Source: an uncultured Alistipes sp.
GTDB taxonomy: Bacteria > Bacteroidota > Bacteroidia > Bacteroidales > Rikenellaceae
NCBI GenBank assembly: GCA_900546005.1
Contig: URBJ01000013.1
Location: 1 to 35,293 of the forward strand
DNA length: 35,293 nt
Direction: 5' to 3'
Shown here: in pieces, positions 23,920 through 32,629 of the stretch
Numbering within the stretch: the first letter of the stretch is position 1
Layout of the letters: each line of letters opens with the position of its first letter
Translations under genes and position numbers: made by a program
The notes under the pieces: model-generated
What the model was told of the DNA's origin: nothing
Seen by the model: the letters and a program-made list of their open reading frames with translations, nothing else
The model's database searches: none

Positions 23920-25500
23920 ATGAAAAGACGGATCTTATGTGTTGCGCTTAGTGTCGTGCTGCTGTCGTTGCCGTGGTTGGGCGGAACGGCACTGACGCTG
24001 TTTGTGGCGTTCGTCCCGCTGTTGTGGGTGCAGAACGATCTTGCAGGAGCCGTAAACCGCAAGGGTCGTCCTCGGAAATTTTGGCCTTATGCCGTTGCTA
24101 CGTTTGCGCTGTGGTGGTTGGCCACGGTGTGGTGGGTCGGTTTTGCGGCTGTCATCGGAGTCGTGGCGGCGACCTTGGTGGGAACGGTACTGATGTCTGC
24201 GGCCTTCTTGATCTATCATGCCGTGTGGCGCAGGGCAAAGCGTCCGTTGGCCTACACGGTTCTTGTTACGGCATGGTTGGCTTATGAATATATCTATCTG
24301 CACAACGACCAGATCTCATTTCCTTGGTTGGTGCTCGGAAACGGTTTTGCACAGGATGTGCGCTTGGTTCAGTGGTACGAATATACCGGAGCGTTGGGTG
24401 GATCGCTGTGGGTGCTGGTGGTCAATCTGCTGGTGTTTGAGGCCTCGAAGCGTTGGCGGCAGTGGCGGTCGTGGATCGCTCCTGTGGGGGCTATCGTACT
24501 GCCTGCCGTGTTGTCGTGGATCATTTATGCGACCTATAAGGAACCTTCGAAGAAGATTGAGATCTCGGTAGTGCAGCCCAATGTCGATCCCTATCGGACA
24601 AAATTTCGGATGAGTCAGTACAGACAGCTGACCCTTTTGCTCGATCTGATGCGGGAGGCGCCCCGTTCTACACAAGTGATCGTTGCTCCCGAAACGGCGG
24701 TCAACGAGTACTGTTGGGAGGAGTATCTGAATGAATTGGAGTCGATGAATCGGATTCGGGATTTCGTGCGGGGAGGACGCGAAGGCGCTATGGTCGTGAC
24801 CGGAGCGATGACCTATGTTCCGTATGAATCCGAGCAGGTGGCTCCGTTTACGGCGAGAATGCGGGGCGGACAGTGGCTCGACCGTTACAACAGCGCGTTG
24901 GGTATCGACACGTCGCGGCATATCCGGGTTCATCACAAGGCAAAACTGGTGATCGGAGCCGAGATGACTCCCTACTATCAGTTCTTGAAAAATGTAAAAT
25001 TTCTGACGGTCGATTTGGGTGGAGTATCCGGACAGTTGGGGTACGGCGACGTGCGTCAGGTTTTTACAACACCTTCAGGAGTCCGCATCGGACCGGCTAT
25101 CTGTTATGAGGCGATCTATGGAGAATACTATACGGAGTTTGTCCGGAACGGGGCCGAAGTGATGTGTGTCATCTCCAACGACGGTTGGTGGCGCGATACA
25201 CCCGGTTACCGCTACCTGTTCGCCTATTCGCGGTTACGTGCGGTAGAGACACGACGCAGCATAGCCCGCAGCGCCAATACCGGAATTTCGGGATTTATCG
25301 ACCAGCGGGGCGATACGAGCGGCAAACTGGGATGGAACGTACGCGATGTGTCGACCCGGTCGCTTGCAACGAACGACCGCATGACCTTTTATACACGATA
25401 CGGAGATCTGATCGGACGCATCGGGTGTTACGTATTCGTATTGAGTATGCTCTATTTTATGGCCTACCGGATCAAACGGCGCAGCCATATCGTAGATTGA
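23920..25500 (+). CDS. lnt: apolipoprotein N-acyltransferase
   Basis: A 526-residue inner membrane enzyme that adds the third acyl chain to lipoproteins. The first 200 residues or so form several membrane spans rich in Leu, Val and Trp. A periplasmic nitrilase-fold domain follows with catalytic E258 (VAPETAVNEYCW), K340 (HHKAKLVIGAE) and C395 (PAICYEAIYGEYY), and the NDGWW motif. A final hydrophobic segment lies near the C-terminus (IGCYVFVLSMLYFMAY). I chose the ATG at 23920 because of the promoter position, though a GTG six bases earlier is possible. folC starts 19 bases downstream and is co-transcribed. The enzyme would mature the lipoproteins encoded elsewhere in this window. Confidence 0.93.
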   Translation: MKRRILCVALSVVLLSLPWLGGTALTLFVAFVPLLWVQNDLAGAVNRKGRPRKFWPYAVATFALWWLATVWWVGFAAVIGVVAATLVGTVLMSAAFLIYHAVWRRAKRPLAYTVLVTAWLAYEYIYLHNDQISFPWLVLGNGFAQDVRLVQWYEYTGALGGSLWVLVVNLLVFEASKRWRQWRSWIAPVGAIVLPAVLSWIIYATYKEPSKKIEISVVQPNVDPYRTKFRMSQYRQLTLLLDLMREAPRSTQVIVAPETAVNEYCWEEYLNELESMNRIRDFVRGGREGAMVVTGAMTYVPYESEQVAPFTARMRGGQWLDRYNSALGIDTSRHIRVHHKAKLVIGAEMTPYYQFLKNVKFLTVDLGGVSGQLGYGDVRQVFTTPSGVRIGPAICYEAIYGEYYTEFVRNGAEVMCVISNDGWWRDTPGYRYLFAYSRLRAVETRRSIARSANTGISGFIDQRGDTSGKLGWNVRDVSTRSLATNDRMTFYTRYGDLIGRIGCYVFVLSMLYFMAYRIKRRSHIVD

Positions 25501-25519
25501 TTTTAATCAGAAAAGAGAG

Positions 25520-26809
25520 ATGACTTATCAGGAGACGCTCGACTTTTTGTTCCACTCGCTTCCGGTTTTTCAACACGTCGGAGGCAGTGCCTACAAAGCC
25601 GGTTTCGAGCGGATAAATGCATTGGAGACGGTGCTGGGTAATCCGCACCGGAAGATCAAGTCGGTCCATGTGGCGGGAACCAATGGGAAGGGGTCCGTGT
25701 CGCACATGATTGCTTCGTCGTTGATGACGGCCGGATACAGAACGGGACTCTTTACGTCGCCCCATTTGAAGGATTTTCGTGAGCGGATCCGGATCGATGG
25801 ACAGGAGATCAGCGAGGAGGAGGTCGTCGAGTTCGTAGAACGGAATCGCGAGGCGATCGACCGGATCCAACCTTCGTTTTTCGAGATTACAACAGCCATT
25901 GCGTTTGACTGTTTTGCCCGCCACGGTGTGGAGATCGCGGTGATTGAGGTGGGCATGGGAGGCCGGCTCGATTCGACGAATATCATCCGTCCGATGGTGA
26001 GTGTGATTACCAATATCGGGTACGACCACATGCAGTTTCTCGGCGATACACTGGAAAAGATTGCAGGGGAGAAGGCGGGGATCATCAAGTCCGATACCCC
26101 GGTCGTTATCGGAGAGACACAACCCGAGACGGCGGCGGTTTTCATCGAAAAGGCCCGTTCGGAGTGGGCCCCGATTCGGTTTGCCGATCAAATGTATCGG
26201 GTAATAGGGAGCGAAACCGTAGGTCTGAGCCGTCGGTTCGAGATCGAAAAACGGACGACCGGCGAGTGCTTTACCCTCGAGAGCGATTTGCAGGGAATCT
26301 ATCAGCGGAAAAATGTCTTGACGGCCCTTACCGCATTGGATGTGTTGAACGAAAGTGGAGTGTGCACCGTTTCGCCGGATCAGATTCGTCGGGGTATCGC
26401 CTCGGCAGCCCGTATTTCGGGACTGAAAGGGCGCTGGCAGTGTCTCGGCGAACGGCCGTTGACCGTTTGTGACACGGGACACAACGAGGCGGGACTTTCC
26501 GAAGTGACGGCCCAGTTGGCCCAACAGCGCTATGATCGGCTCTACATGGTGCTCGGTTTTGTAGCAGACAAAGATCTGGATCGAGTTTTTCCCCTGCTGC
26601 CTCGGGATGCGTATTATATCTTTACCAAAGCGTCGATTCCTCGCGCGTTGAACGAACAGGAGTTGGCCCGGAGAGCTGCGGCGTATGGTTTACAGGGAGA
26701 GTGTGTTCCGAATGTTCCGGAGGCATTGGCCCTTGCCCGGTCCAAAGCTTTAGCCGACGATATGATTTTCGTTGGGGGAAGTACTTTTGTCGTGGCTGAG
26801 ATCATTTAA
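25520..26809 (+). CDS. folC: bifunctional folylpolyglutamate synthase / dihydrofolate synthase
   Basis: A 429-residue cytoplasmic Mur-ligase-type enzyme that adds glutamate to dihydropteroate and to folates. The P-loop AGTNGKGS (52-59) is intact. FTSPHLKDFRERI is the family signature, followed by EVGMGGRLDSTNI and the GEKAGIIK segment with the lysine that is usually carbamylated. The C-terminal ligase domain starts around residue 290 with CDTGHNEAG. Length and motifs are normal. It is the second gene of the lnt operon and runs convergently into the glycan operon, separated by a strong terminator. Confidence 0.96.
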   Translation: MTYQETLDFLFHSLPVFQHVGGSAYKAGFERINALETVLGNPHRKIKSVHVAGTNGKGSVSHMIASSLMTAGYRTGLFTSPHLKDFRERIRIDGQEISEEEVVEFVERNREAIDRIQPSFFEITTAIAFDCFARHGVEIAVIEVGMGGRLDSTNIIRPMVSVITNIGYDHMQFLGDTLEKIAGEKAGIIKSDTPVVIGETQPETAAVFIEKARSEWAPIRFADQMYRVIGSETVGLSRRFEIEKRTTGECFTLESDLQGIYQRKNVLTALTALDVLNESGVCTVSPDQIRRGIASAARISGLKGRWQCLGERPLTVCDTGHNEAGLSEVTAQLAQQRYDRLYMVLGFVADKDLDRVFPLLPRDAYYIFTKASIPRALNEQELARRAAAYGLQGECVPNVPEALALARSKALADDMIFVGGSTFVVAEII

Positions 26810-26843
26810 TTGAAAAACTAAGATTACGTAGTCGAAGATCAAT

Positions 26844-26883
26844 AAAAGAGAGGCGAGCCGCATTCCCGGCTCGCCTCTCTTTT
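26844..26883. terminator. bidirectional terminator between folC and the glycan operon
   Basis: Arms AAAAGAGAGGCGAGCCG (26844-26860) and CGGCTCGCCTCTCTTTT (26867-26883) are perfectly complementary over 17 bp around a 6-base loop. The A and T runs at the ends allow function in both directions. It is 34 bases past the folC stop and 19 from the other stop. Confidence 0.92.
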
Positions 26884-26902
26884 GAGGTATTGCTGATCGG
26901 AG

Positions 26903-28804
26903 TTATTTCACGGTGTAGATGAAGTTGAACCGTGCACCCGGAGCCGCATCGCCACAGGTGTAGAAGAGCGAAGCGTTGAATACGCCTTCGTCCTTGGGTT
27001 TCATGTTGTCTACCCATTTGAACTCGAAGTCGATCTTGTCGCCGTCCAATCCAAGCAGTTCGCGCGGCATGCCGAACTCCATCTTGTTACCCTTGAGGGC
27101 GTAGGTGAAGTTTCCAGCCTCTTCCCATTCCCACTTGTTGCCTACGTTTTTGGATACGGTTCCCGTACCGTTGGCCGGATTGACGTAGTTGATGATGTAG
27201 TCGTAACCTTCCCAGCCGGTACTCTTGTCGCGGTCGATGTCGATCAGCAGCCACATCCAGTAATCGTCGTCCGTAGCAGTCATGGCCGATGCGGTCTCAA
27301 CGTAGAAGTAGATGCTGTCGGCACTGCGGGCTACCTTTGCGTCTACAATGTCGTTTCGTCCGAGACTGCTCGAGTAGAACAGATCGGCGTGCCCTTTGTG
27401 TGCGCGTTTCACGGCATTTCCTTTATAATGTCTGAAATCGGGTTGCACATCGGCCCAATCGCTGAATGATCCGATCTTGATGCTCTTTTCTGCCGAGGCG
27501 TACACCCGTTGTGACATACCCTTGAATTTACGCACATTCTGGATCAACTGATAGTAGTACACATCGCCCAGATAGTTGCCCGAGGCATCCCACCATTCGT
27601 TGTTCGGCTCGATGTCCCGGCTGTGTTCCGAGTCGTATTGATCGACAAAGGAGTAGGGATACAGGTCGTTCGGCCAATCCGTTGTGCTCCATTTCCCGGC
27701 GATGTATTCGTTCCATCCGGTGACGAACACCAGTTGAGGATCGAGTTCAAGAGCTCTTTCCCACTGTTCGGCAAAGTTGGCACCGTAGAGGTAGGAGTTT
27801 TCACGATTGTCCCAGCTCTTTGTTTTGCCCATGTAGCTTCTGCCGAGCGTACCGCTCCGGTTGAAGGCACTGGCGTGGTAGTAGTTCGAGGCACAGGTGT
27901 TTTGAGCAACGCCGACAGTGACCTCTTCGTTCAGACCGTACATGTTTTGCGGATAGATTTCGAGCCAACCCCATTGTGAATTGTCTGAAGGACCGTTGAC
28001 ATAATCAGGTTGTCCGGGACGGAAGGTGAAGAAGTTCTTCATGGCCTTATCCGCAGCGTTGTCCGTAGGAATGTTGTCGTATGCCATCAGGACGGGTTTT
28101 CCTTTCCAGTAGAACCACAGATCGGAGTATTTGTTCGGTTTGTAGACATCCTCATACAGACTCTTGATCATATTGTATGAAGCGTCCGACGGACCGAAGG
28201 GCAGAATGAACGAGACCTTAGGTACGTTTACTCCATCTTTACGTGCCTGATCCCATGTTTTCATAAGGGCCGTATAGGAGTCTTCCCAGAGGAAGGGAGC
28301 GTTCGTACAGTCGAAGAACACGGCGTCTACCCCCGCGTCGGCCAGCATTTCGGCATGTTTACGGAGTACGTATGGGTCGGTCGTACGATAATACCCGTAG
28401 AGGGGTTCTCCCCAGAAGTGTGTGTTGGATCCGCCGCGATCCCATGCCGGATGATCTGCGTTGTACAGGGCATCGGGATTTTCACGGAGAATCTGGGTGA
28501 CATTTCCGACGTTTCCGTAGGAGACTTGTTGTGCACAGTGCCAAGTCCAATAGAATACGGCTACGAATTTATTGGATCTCTTGTTGCCGACATCTTCGTA
28601 ATCGGGCAGGGCGCGTCCGAGCGGATCGGTAGCGGTCCACAGGTCGCTGTTTACCTCGCCGGTTGTCTCTACTGGAGGGGGAGTCGGATCCGTACCGGGA
28701 TCTCCTCCCTCATTCGGAGTGTTGTCCGTGTTGTCTTTCGAGCAGCTCATCAGTAGAGCAAGCATCAGTCCCATTAGGGACAATTTCAAGAAGGGTTTCG
28801 TCAT
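26903..28804 (-). CDS. lipoprotein with GH99/GH71-like barrel and CBM9-like domain (paralogue A)
   Basis: A 633-residue predicted surface lipoprotein: lipobox LLMSC with C21, followed by SKDN and a Pro/Asp/Gly-rich tether to about residue 50. The barrel region (about 55-430) contains HFWGEPLYGYY (129-139), VFFDCTN (D165), LWFYWKGKPVLM and VTGWNEY with E366. WNEW/WNEY is the motif of the GH99/WbsX clan, where the glutamate is catalytic or substrate-binding. The pattern DQYDSEHSRDIEP is shared with the paralogues. From about 450 to the end a CBM9-like beta domain follows (SIKIGSFSDWADV, SIYFYVET, WMWLLIDID). It is the last gene of the glycan operon, 6 bases after paralogue B, and is the most diverged of the three. 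The substrate is unknown. Confidence 0.75.
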   Translation of the reverse strand: MTKPFLKLSLMGLMLALLMSCSKDNTDNTPNEGGDPGTDPTPPPVETTGEVNSDLWTATDPLGRALPDYEDVGNKRSNKFVAVFYWTWHCAQQVSYGNVGNVTQILRENPDALYNADHPAWDRGGSNTHFWGEPLYGYYRTTDPYVLRKHAEMLADAGVDAVFFDCTNAPFLWEDSYTALMKTWDQARKDGVNVPKVSFILPFGPSDASYNMIKSLYEDVYKPNKYSDLWFYWKGKPVLMAYDNIPTDNAADKAMKNFFTFRPGQPDYVNGPSDNSQWGWLEIYPQNMYGLNEEVTVGVAQNTCASNYYHASAFNRSGTLGRSYMGKTKSWDNRENSYLYGANFAEQWERALELDPQLVFVTGWNEYIAGKWSTTDWPNDLYPYSFVDQYDSEHSRDIEPNNEWWDASGNYLGDVYYYQLIQNVRKFKGMSQRVYASAEKSIKIGSFSDWADVQPDFRHYKGNAVKRAHKGHADLFYSSSLGRNDIVDAKVARSADSIYFYVETASAMTATDDDYWMWLLIDIDRDKSTGWEGYDYIINYVNPANGTGTVSKNVGNKWEWEEAGNFTYALKGNKMEFGMPRELLGLDGDKIDFEFKWVDNMKPKDEGVFNASLFYTCGDAAPGARFNFIYTVK

Positions 28805-28810
28805 GGGTTA

Positions 28811-30712
28811 TTAATTTTTTTTGAATTGGTATCTGTAACGGAATCGGCCGTTCGGTGCGGAGTCGCCATCACTCAGACACTCCTGAATATCACCGTCATT
28901 TACGGCGTTGTCGATCCATTTGAAGTCGAGTGTAAATTCGTTCGGGTTGGTGATGCCGAGGTCGGCCATCGGAATAGCGAGCTCCATTTCGTTGCCTTTG
29001 AGAGCGTATGGAATGTCAGCCTTTTTCGACCAGTTCCAGTCTCCGGTGCAGCTCTCCAGTTGGGTTGTTTTCTCGCTGTTGACCGTGTTGTTGACCACGA
29101 AGTGGAAGCCCTCCCATTGCTGGGTCGACTCTTTCCCCTTCACCGTGATAAACAGCCGCATCCATTCTTCGTTTTTATAGGAAGAGATGGTGTTTGCCGT
29201 TTTGACATAGAAGTAGACATGGGTTCCGTCGTTCGTTACGCGGGTTTCGAGAATGTCGTTTCTGCCGGTTGTATTGGTGAGAGTTCCGACCCTGCCGTAT
29301 CCGAAATGGCTTCGAGCTGTGACGTCGCCCTGATCATCGGCAAATGCTGCCTGCACATAGGGCCATTCGTCCATGGTTCCGTCGATCTTGATCGAGTCGA
29401 TACGTTTGTAGACGGGTTGCGGGTCTACACCTTTGAATTGACGGATGTAGTCGGCCAGTTGGTAGTAGTAGTTGTCGCCGAAGTCACCACGCAGGGGTTC
29501 CATGTCGCGGCTGAATTCGTGGTTGTATTGGTCGACGAAGTATGAGCCGCCCGGAGGAAGTGGACGTCCCAGCATGTAGTTGCCACCGTTATGTGAGATA
29601 AAGCGTTGAGCGACCCATTCGTTCCATCCGGTAAAGAAAAGTACTTTCGGATCGAGAGACAGTGCCCGTTCGAATTGGGATTTGAAGTATATGCCTTCGC
29701 CGGATCTTTGGGCGCTGGTTCCGGGTTGGACGTTGGTCTCTACGTTATAGCTTCGGCCAATATTCGAAGTGGGGTGAGTGGCGGCCATGACCGAAACGCA
29801 CTCGCGCTCTCCGTTGTGCATACCGGCTTGTTGCGGATACATACCGCCCCACGGCCATTTATCTTCGCCATCCCCGAACCATGTGTCGATGCTGCTGTTG
29901 TTATACAGATACCATGAATGTCGGAGCGTGAAGAAGTTTTTGATCGTAGAGCTTACTTCATCCGGGTTGCACAGCAACAGAGGTTTACCGTCCCATTTGA
30001 ACCAAAGGTCCTTATATACACCTTTGAGGTATATATATCGGTATAGGGTCAGAGCGGTTTCTCCGGCATTGGAGTTTGTGACGAATGCAAATTGTGGGGT
30101 GTCATTCCCTTCTTCCCGCATTTCAGTATATACTTCGCAAATCGTTTCCACAACATCCAAATAGGTAAAGGAGTTGGTTACGTCGAAAAACAGGACATCG
30201 ACGCCTGCATCGGTCAACATTTGTGCATGTTTGCGGATCACCCATTCATCATTGGCTACATAGTAACCCAAGTAGGGTTCGCCCCAATGGTGAAAGGCAT
30301 GTTCCGGTCCGAAAGCTGGATTAACCATGTCTTCGTCGAGTAGTTTTTGGATGTCGTAGGGGCTGTTTACATCGGTCGAGGAGGGTGGACGCAGCTCACC
30401 CCAGTTGGCGGCTTGATCGTATCCGTGGCTTCCCATCCAGATAAAATAGAAGATACCGACGGTTTTGTCGCCGCGTTCTGTTTTTGATTTGTATTGTACG
30501 GGGTCGATGGTCCGGCCGAGAGCATCAACGGCTACCCATAGCGATGGATTCATTTCAGCCGTGACGAGAGTTGGTTTTTGATCTTCACCGCCATCATCCG
30601 GATCGGTTGGTTGAGAAGGGTCCGGATCAGGTGTGGGGTCGTCGACGGATTTGTCGTCGCCGCACGCTGCAAAGAGCAGCAGACAAAGCATGAGAGAAAA
30701 GACTTTTTTCAT
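28811..30712 (-). CDS. lipoprotein with GH99/GH71-like barrel and CBM9-like domain (paralogue B)
   Basis: A 633-residue predicted lipoprotein: lipobox LFAAC with C17, then GDDKSVDD and an Asp/Pro-rich linker to about 48, consistent with export to the cell surface. Barrel motifs are FHHWGEPYLGYY (140-151), VLFFDVTN (D177), LWFKWDGKPLLL and TGWNEW with E365. DQYNHEFSRDMEP (394-406) and GDNYYYQL follow. The CBM9-like domain starts near 438 (DSIKIDGTMDEWPYV) with GRNDILETRV and VYFYVKT. A 35-residue stretch around the first motif is identical to paralogue C while many of its codons differ. It lies between paralogues A (6-base gap) and C (30-base gap). Confidence 0.77.
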   Translation of the reverse strand: MKKVFSLMLCLLLFAACGDDKSVDDPTPDPDPSQPTDPDDGGEDQKPTLVTAEMNPSLWVAVDALGRTIDPVQYKSKTERGDKTVGIFYFIWMGSHGYDQAANWGELRPPSSTDVNSPYDIQKLLDEDMVNPAFGPEHAFHHWGEPYLGYYVANDEWVIRKHAQMLTDAGVDVLFFDVTNSFTYLDVVETICEVYTEMREEGNDTPQFAFVTNSNAGETALTLYRYIYLKGVYKDLWFKWDGKPLLLCNPDEVSSTIKNFFTLRHSWYLYNNSSIDTWFGDGEDKWPWGGMYPQQAGMHNGERECVSVMAATHPTSNIGRSYNVETNVQPGTSAQRSGEGIYFKSQFERALSLDPKVLFFTGWNEWVAQRFISHNGGNYMLGRPLPPGGSYFVDQYNHEFSRDMEPLRGDFGDNYYYQLADYIRQFKGVDPQPVYKRIDSIKIDGTMDEWPYVQAAFADDQGDVTARSHFGYGRVGTLTNTTGRNDILETRVTNDGTHVYFYVKTANTISSYKNEEWMRLFITVKGKESTQQWEGFHFVVNNTVNSEKTTQLESCTGDWNWSKKADIPYALKGNEMELAIPMADLGITNPNEFTLDFKWIDNAVNDGDIQECLSDGDSAPNGRFRYRYQFKKN

Positions 30713-30742
30713 AGTAGTAGAGTAGATAAGTATGTTTTATTG

Positions 30743-32572
30743 TTAGCTTGTTTTGAGGAATCGATAGTTGTATCGGAAACGGCCGTTCGGGGCAGCATCT
30801 CCGTCCGAGAGGCACTCTTGGATGTCCCCTTCCTCGACAGCGTTGTCGATCCATTTAAATTCGAGCGAGAAGCGCTTCGGATCATCGATGTGAATCGCCT
30901 CCATCGGGATTGCGATGACGAGTTCGTTCGCCTCGTACCGGTAGTCGAGGTCGGCTATTTTTGTCCAGTGCCAACCGTTCGTTGACTTTTCGAGCGTGGT
31001 CTGATGGGGGCCGCACTGATCATTGATCCGGTATTGAAAACCCTCCCAGTTTCCGAGCTCGTTTCCTTGCACGTCGATGAACAGCCGCATCCACTTTTTG
31101 TCGGTTCTCGGCGAAAGGGGATCTTGGGTACGGACGTAGAACCAGATCGTACGGCCGTCGTGCGCGACTTTGGCTTCAACGATGTCGTTTCTTCCGGAGA
31201 CATTGGTCAGCCGGCCGATGCGTCCGTATCCGAAATGGTCTCGGTGAAACGTGTCTCCCCGGTCGTCCGTGAATGAACTTTCGACGGTTTCCCAGCAAGA
31301 GAAGTCCTCCATGTCGATCTTATGGCGTTTCGTATAGGGTTTGACGGGATCTACACCCTTGTACCGGCGGATGAAGTCACAGAGCTGGTAGTAGTAATTG
31401 TCTCCGAAATTGCCACGGAGGGGTTCGAGGTCACGGCTGTACTCGTGGTTGTAGTCATCACAGAAGTAGCTGTCGCCAATCTTGCATTCGTTGTCGGCTA
31501 AGGTCAGGATTTCGCCCTGATTGATGAACCGCATGGCCGACCACTCGTTCCATCCCGTGAAGAAGATAAATTCCGGATCAAGTTCCATAGCCCGGGAGAA
31601 CTGTTCATTGAAATGCAGCCCCTCTCCAGATCGTTGTTCGGCTTTCGTGAGAGGTTGTTTCCCGTCATGGAAACTCCGTCCGACCCGACGGACGCCGTCT
31701 TTGCGGTCGGTAGGGTGGGTTGCCGGAGCGACCGAAACCATTTCGGCCTTCTGCGGATCTTCGTCCCAACCATATCCTTGTGGGTAGTAGTCGGCCCACG
31801 GACAACACTTGTGGCCGTCGCGGAACCACGGTTCACGCGAGTCGAACCAGCAGTGCCGTGTCGTAAAGAAGGCATCCATTTCGGGTGTCAGGGCCTCTCT
31901 TGGGCAGAAAACCAGCGGTTTGCCCTCCCAGCGGAACCACAACTCTTCATACAACCCTTTGGAGTAGATGTTGTCGTACATCTTTTTCAGCGTCTCCTTG
32001 CCATTGGGCAGCAAGGTATGAAACAGACAGGAGATCTGCGGCGTATCGTTTCCTTCCTCCCGTATTTTGCGGTAGGTATCCAGAATTTTTTTGACGATGG
32101 GCAGATAGATGACCTCGTTAGTCATATCGAAGATGATAACATCTACGCCTGCGTCAGTCAACATTTGGGCGTGTTTACGGATTACCCATTCGTCGTTAGC
32201 TACATAATAACCCAAATAGGGTTCTCCCCAATGATGGAAAGCCCCGACCGGACCATATTTCGGATGTTGCGGATTGGCGTCCAACAGTTTCTGAATGTCG
32301 TACGGACTCAGCGTATCGTTCGGACGGGGCGTCAGAACGTCCATGTCGGGCAGGGTCTCGTAGCGATCATATCCGTGGGCTCCGTGCCAGATAACGAAGA
32401 ACATACCGACCGTTTTCCCGTTCCGATGAGGGCCGTATTGTTCGGACGTACCGATACGTCTGCCCAAAGCATCCTGCGCCGTCCATGTGAACGGGGTGGA
32501 TGTTTGTGCAGAGACAGCGACCGATACGAGCAGCAGGCTCCAAAGTACGAGAAAAAGTTTTCGTCTTGTCAT
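30743..32572 (-). CDS. secreted protein with GH99/GH71-like barrel and CBM9-like domain (paralogue C)
   Basis: About 609 residues, with an ordinary signal peptide (MTRRKLFLVLWSLLLVSVAVSA) and no lipobox, unlike its two neighbours. An ATG at 32584 would add four residues; I prefer 32572 because it gives a typical basic n-region. The mature protein starts almost directly with the barrel (FTWTAQDALGRRI), without the acidic linker of A and B. Motifs are FHHWGEPYLGYY, VIIFDMTN, LWFRWEGKPLVF, FFTGWNEW (E343), DDYNHEYSRDLEP and GDNYYYQL, then the CBM9-like domain (GRNDIVEAKV, IWFYVRT, WMRLFIDVQG). It is first of the three paralogues in transcription order, 57 bases after the upstream GH43 gene. Probably periplasmic or released. 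Confidence 0.77.
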   Translation of the reverse strand: MTRRKLFLVLWSLLLVSVAVSAQTSTPFTWTAQDALGRRIGTSEQYGPHRNGKTVGMFFVIWHGAHGYDRYETLPDMDVLTPRPNDTLSPYDIQKLLDANPQHPKYGPVGAFHHWGEPYLGYYVANDEWVIRKHAQMLTDAGVDVIIFDMTNEVIYLPIVKKILDTYRKIREEGNDTPQISCLFHTLLPNGKETLKKMYDNIYSKGLYEELWFRWEGKPLVFCPREALTPEMDAFFTTRHCWFDSREPWFRDGHKCCPWADYYPQGYGWDEDPQKAEMVSVAPATHPTDRKDGVRRVGRSFHDGKQPLTKAEQRSGEGLHFNEQFSRAMELDPEFIFFTGWNEWSAMRFINQGEILTLADNECKIGDSYFCDDYNHEYSRDLEPLRGNFGDNYYYQLCDFIRRYKGVDPVKPYTKRHKIDMEDFSCWETVESSFTDDRGDTFHRDHFGYGRIGRLTNVSGRNDIVEAKVAHDGRTIWFYVRTQDPLSPRTDKKWMRLFIDVQGNELGNWEGFQYRINDQCGPHQTTLEKSTNGWHWTKIADLDYRYEANELVIAIPMEAIHIDDPKRFSLEFKWIDNAVEEGDIQECLSDGDAAPNGRFRYNYRFLKTS

Positions 32573-32629
32573 GGCGATCCGCATTGAGTAGATCGGTTAC
32601 ACGTACGATTCAATCGTTTCGAGTTTGCT

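Noticed and set aside
31613..32587. 324-codon plus-strand open frame opposite paralogue C
   Set aside because: Antisense to a gene with strong protein-level conservation; similar shadows occur opposite several genes here.
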